A DNA stretch of 64,000 nucleotides from Schizophyllum amplum (Eukaryota; Basidiomycota; Agaricomycetes; Agaricales; Schizophyllaceae). The position numbers and the translations under genes were made by a program. Location of the stretch: contig VDMD01000022.1 in the NCBI GenBank assembly GCA_007026445.1, forward strand, positions 62,001 through 126,000, in the 5' to 3' direction. Below the pieces are notes generated by a model. That model saw nothing but the letters and a program-made list of their open reading frames with translations. It was not told the origin of the DNA and searched no databases. Within the stretch, counting starts at the first letter, position 1; each line of letters starts with the position of its first letter. Of the stretch, positions 60,885 to 64,000 are shown one piece after another.

Positions 60885-61046
60885 GCGGTCGTGTGACTCG
60901 ACTCATTCTGACTCTGGCTCTGACTTTTGCCAGCCGCCCTATCCGGAGTGAATTTGTTATATGTAAGGCCATGTTAGTTTCTCTGCTGTGACTCATAGGC
61001 TCTAAGGTGTGTTGTTACACTTGCATTCCGGCAAGGAATTCGATTC

Positions 61047-62406
61047 CTACAGCAATGTCAACACCTCCCTCAACTTCTTCACCAACATCGCGTTCTCCTC
61101 CTCCGTGCCCACTGTCACCCTCAAGCACCCCTCGCATCCCGCCTCCTTCCCCCTAAAGCGGACCACCACCCCGTGCTCCTCCGCCATCGTCTTGTACACC
61201 GCCTCCGACCGCACATTATCCGCCTGTGCGCTCCCGTCCTTGCTTAGCACGCGCACCATGACAAAGTTTGCGTCGTTGCCGCCAATCGCAGGACCCAAGC
61301 CAACGTCCGCGAGCCCAGCGAGTGCGTCCAGCAGCTTCTCCCGCGAGGCGATGAGCCTAGCGACCTTCTCGCGCATCGCGGCGAGCGCGGAGTCCGAGAG
61401 CGCAGCGAGCGCGAGGTGCGCGGCGGGTGTGGAGATGTTGTACGGCGCCTTGGTGTTGAAGAGGACCTGCATGAGCGGCGGCTGGGCGATCGCGATGCCG
61501 AGTCTGGGGTGGCGAGCTATCGTTAGGAGGGCGCGAGGGGGTAAGATGGGAAGAGACACCGCACCGGATTGCTGCGAGCCCAAAGCTCTTACTGAGCGTT
61601 TGCAAGACGCAGACGTTCGCGTACTCGCTCACGAGGCTAACCGCACTCGTCCCATCGCCTGCGAAGTCGACATACGCCTCGTCGACGACCACGATACCTT
61701 TGAATGGCTCGTACTCCAGGAGCTCGCGGACGGCGGAGAGCGCAATGGACGTGCCAGTCGGGTTACCTGGCGAGCAAAGGAAGATGAGCTTGATCGATGG
61801 GTCCGCGGCAACCGTCTTCTTTATCTGAGGCAAGTGTGCGGATTAACATACTGTCAGTATATTGGCGTATCGCAAGCGCACCTTATCCACGTCTACACTG
61901 AACCTCCCCTTCTCGCCCCCCTCGCCGTTCTCGTTTGTAAGTCTCAACGGCACTTTCACTACCCCACATCGTTCACCTGCGCGCACACCGCGTACATCCC
62001 GTACGTCGGCGGCGTCGTCAAGATCTTCTCGCGCCCGGCGCGACGCATACGCGCATGAGCATATCATTACCTCGTCCGAGCCTACCCGAGGAAGACGTGG
62101 TCGGCGCCAGGGAGGCCACGCAGCGCAGCGATGCGGTCCTTGATTGCACGGTGCGAGGGGTCGGGGTAGCGGTGCAGGTTCAAGTGAGCGTATCCTGCAG
62201 CTCTTGGGGGAGGGGGGTAGCGCTCGCGGAGGGAATGGAGTGCCCGAGCGAGTTCTCGTTCGCGTCGAGGAGGATGCCTCCTGGTAGTCATCGCGCGCAC
62301 AGCGGTATGGGTGCAGCGCGAGGATGTTGGGCCGGATGACGTGCTCGATGTTAAAGTGAGCGGGCTTGATGGGGTCGAAGTTGAGGGGGAGTCCGTGGAT
62401 GGGCAT
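61047..62406 (-). CDS. HIS5: histidinol-phosphate aminotransferase
   Basis: PLP enzyme of histidine biosynthesis: imidazole-acetol phosphate plus glutamate to histidinol phosphate. Start at 62404-62406 (MPIHGLPLNFDPIKPAHFNI); an in-frame ATG 15 bp upstream is possible. Exons: 61881-62406, 61565-61824, 61047-61503. Motifs: RPNILALHPYRCARDDYQE, LDANENSLGHSIPSASATPL, LNLHRYPDPSHRAIKDRIAA, FLCSPGNPTGTSIALSAVRE, VVVDEAYVDFAGDGTSAVS, the PLP lysine in LQTLSKSFGLAAIR, and AIGGNDANFVMVRVLSKDG. Exons 2 and 3 are clean, but exon 1 needs about six 1-nt insertions (near 62277, 62200, 62088, 62060, 62035, 61962), several at G or C runs. The rest of the gene argues for sequence error rather than decay. Confidence 0.93.
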
Positions 62407-63147
62407 GGTGGTGGGTGACAAGGAGAGTGTATGGCTGACTCGACCAGCCGCGCGCGAAGATGACTTGATCGCGAAGTGAGTTTGTTGATCTTATCTTATC
62501 GCATGACCGCGTCTTCGGACCGTGCGCAATCTGCCGAAGTTTGCCGGCATCCCCGTTTGGACCCTTCTTTGTGTTGAACTTTTGGTGATGGCGGCGCTGT
62601 CCCTGTCAGGCCCCTGCATCCAGGTCCAGGATGGAATGTTCAACGTTGACGCATAGACGGAAAAAGCACAGGAGCAACTTTGCTGTTTGTCACGGACACC
62701 TTCAAACGATGGCTTCAACGATGAACATGACCATTGACGGTAAGGTGTCCGTCGGGACTCGGTATCGCCAACGGTCGGTGTCTCACTCGATCTGTGAGTG
62801 GCTCGGAGGGGACTGTGGGGATAAAACAGCCCCCACACCGCGAAAAACAGGGCCAACCCGGGCGACGCGGAAGGCCAGTCCTCCAACTTCAAGACAGGGC
62901 GCGCTGGGTCGAATCCTGTTGATGCGCGAGGTAGCAACAAATGAATCAACCACGTCCAGTTCCGCGGAAGTTGAAGGAAGGTTGAGGATTGACAGGATCC
63001 AGGGGGTTGCTGAGACCTGGACTCTGCGTTGACTCTGCGCGAGACATGGAACTGAGCTGGCTCGGACGGTGCGGTCATGCTTATGACGAAGCCTATAATG
63101 GAACCCGGCCCGATCCCCCGGCATGCTGCTTGCTTTCCGCCAGCATC
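62407..63147. promoter_or_regulatory. divergent region with GATA and Gcn4-like sites by HIS5
   Basis: TGACTCG at 62436-62442 (one base from the Gcn4 site) lies 30 bp upstream of the HIS5 ATG. Two adjacent GATAA sites lie on the minus strand at 62491-62500. Amino-acid-starvation and nitrogen control would fit histidine synthesis (inference). The rest, up to the F-box start, shows no gene. Confidence 0.45.
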
Positions 63148-64000
63148 ATGGTCGTGCTTCCGAATGAGCTTTTTCTTCCTATTCTCGACCACTTGGATGG
63201 GAATAAATGCGCATTGAAAGCATCTAGCCTCGCCGGACGCGTCTTACTCAGCGTCAGTCGCGCTTTGCTCTTCCGCATCGTTCATATTCATCCCGGAAAC
63301 GCGTCTTTGTTCGCTGCACTCATCACATCCCCGCTCTCTACCCTTCCAGCGGCGGTGCGCGAGCTTAGCCTTCTCCAGCGCCCAGAAGTATACGAGCGCC
63401 ACGCCATCACAGAGTTTGACGGGCCAGAATGGTTGGACGAAGCGATCGATGCGCTCGCCCGACTGCAGGCCGTCGATGTGCTGCAGATCGACCACGTTGA
63501 GTGGCTACAGCTCGCCCCCTTGACGCGCACCACACTCATCGCTACATTCTCTCCGAGCATCACGCGCTTCCGACTCTCCGCCGTGGCTGTGGACACCTTG
63601 GATGACATCCTCGCGCTCGTGTGCGCCTTCCCCCACCTCGAGACCCTCGCGCTCGATGATCTTATCTGGGATTTCACGGAGGGAAGCTCACTGCATGTCT
63701 TACCGCCCTCTTTATACCGCCTACATCTTGGCAGCCTGTACAAGCGCGATATCCTGCAGTGGCTCCTCACGCGAGCCACAGTCCCGTTCGTCCGGCACCT
63801 CAGCCTAGGTGCCGTAGCCCCACCCGACACGCCAGCGATCGGCGCCTACGTCGCGGCTGCGGCACCTGAGCTCCACTCTCTACGTGTCGTCTTCAACTCG
63901 CTGGACGCTGGCGGCGATGCCGGTGCGCCTACTCCCCGCTCCGCTCATCGCGCGCCCTTGCTCAGACTCCACCAGAGGACTTTTGCACTGCGGTTAAGTT
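63148..64000 (+). CDS. F-box-like protein (partial)
   Basis: Start at 63148 (MVVLPNELFLPILDHLDGNK). The open frame has no intron and runs past the right edge. The N-terminal 40-50 residues fit a degenerate F-box: LPNELFLPILDHLDG, then LKASSLAGRVLLSVSRALLF, with the L-P-x-E-L and S-L-x-x-R/R-x-L-F positions typical of Agaricomycete F-box families. Leucine-rich repeat-like stretches follow (AAVRELSLLQRPEV, ALARLQAVDVLQIDHVEWL, VCAFPHLETLALDDLIWD, TVPFVRHLSLGAVAP), consistent with an SCF substrate receptor. Such genes are highly expanded in mushrooms and the target cannot be guessed. Near 63920 the text becomes less LRR-like, so an intron or a frame slip may follow. Confidence 0.8.
   Translation, partial: MVVLPNELFLPILDHLDGNKCALKASSLAGRVLLSVSRALLFRIVHIHPGNASLFAALITSPLSTLPAAVRELSLLQRPEVYERHAITEFDGPEWLDEAIDALARLQAVDVLQIDHVEWLQLAPLTRTTLIATFSPSITRFRLSAVAVDTLDDILALVCAFPHLETLALDDLIWDFTEGSSLHVLPPSLYRLHLGSLYKRDILQWLLTRATVPFVRHLSLGAVAPPDTPAIGAYVAAAAPELHSLRVVFNSLDAGGDAGAPTPRSAHRAPLLRLHQRTFALRLS

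Noticed and set aside
61020..61050. B-box-like GAATTCGATTCC that might mark a tRNA gene.
   Set aside because: No matching A-box, acceptor stem or anticodon arm; it overlaps the HIS5 3' end. No convincing tRNA or rRNA was found anywhere in the window.

Overview
This window is nuclear DNA of a basidiomycete, most likely an Agaricomycete. Genes are dense and broken by many short introns of about 40-60 bp, with GTRCGT/GTGAGT donors and CTAAC-type branch points. The families also fit: a DUF6593-type protein, a stand-alone PARP-type zinc-finger protein, an Agaricomycete-style F-box protein and an extracellular rhamnogalacturonan lyase. Eighteen to twenty protein-coding genes can be supported.

Layout, left to right. 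1-9.1 kb: 3' truncated RPN1 (-), an unrecognised low-complexity protein (-), a RING+RRM protein (-), then a foldback transposon-like element. 10-14.6 kb: PARP-type zinc-finger protein (+), gamma-butyrobetaine-hydroxylase-like dioxygenase (-), ribosomal protein S26 (-). 14.6-18.3 kb: gene-poor stretch holding a MITE-like inverted-repeat element. 18.3-27.8 kb: DUF6593 protein (+), B-type cyclin (-), BUR1/CDK9-type kinase (-), small CBS-pair protein (-). 28.7-39.2 kb: rhamnogalacturonan lyase (+), alpha/beta-hydrolase copy 1 (+), DUF1275 membrane protein (-), NADP-type glutamate dehydrogenase (-). 39.2-42.4 kb: no gene recognised. 42.4-50.6 kb: large WW-domain protein (-), UNC-50 (+, sharing a 278-bp promoter with the WW gene), alpha/beta-hydrolase copy 2 (+). 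51-64 kb: large Lys/Pro-rich protein with a Cys cluster (-), Sld3-like replication factor (-), D-amino-acid oxidase (+), NUDIX hydrolase (-), histidinol-phosphate aminotransferase (-) and an F-box protein (+) that runs off the right edge.

Most of these are unlinked housekeeping functions: proteolysis, translation, cell cycle, replication, nitrogen and amino-acid metabolism. There is no biosynthetic cluster, CRISPR array or prokaryote-style operon. Several genes (RPN1, cyclin B, BUR1, GDH, HIS5, the lyase, DUF1275, SLD3, the WW protein) need one or more 1-nt frame corrections to give a protein matching their family. Several of these fall in homopolymers, while RPS26, UNC-50, D-amino-acid oxidase, the NUDIX gene and hydrolase copy 2 read cleanly. 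I take this mainly as residual indel error in the assembly, though true pseudogenes (best candidate: the lyase) cannot be excluded. No obviously new multi-gene system was found. The most unusual biology is a pair of hydrolase paralogs that have both lost the catalytic serine, a nested foldback element, and the exon-modular basic tail of the PARP-finger protein. Exon borders were deduced by eye and may be off by a base or so.
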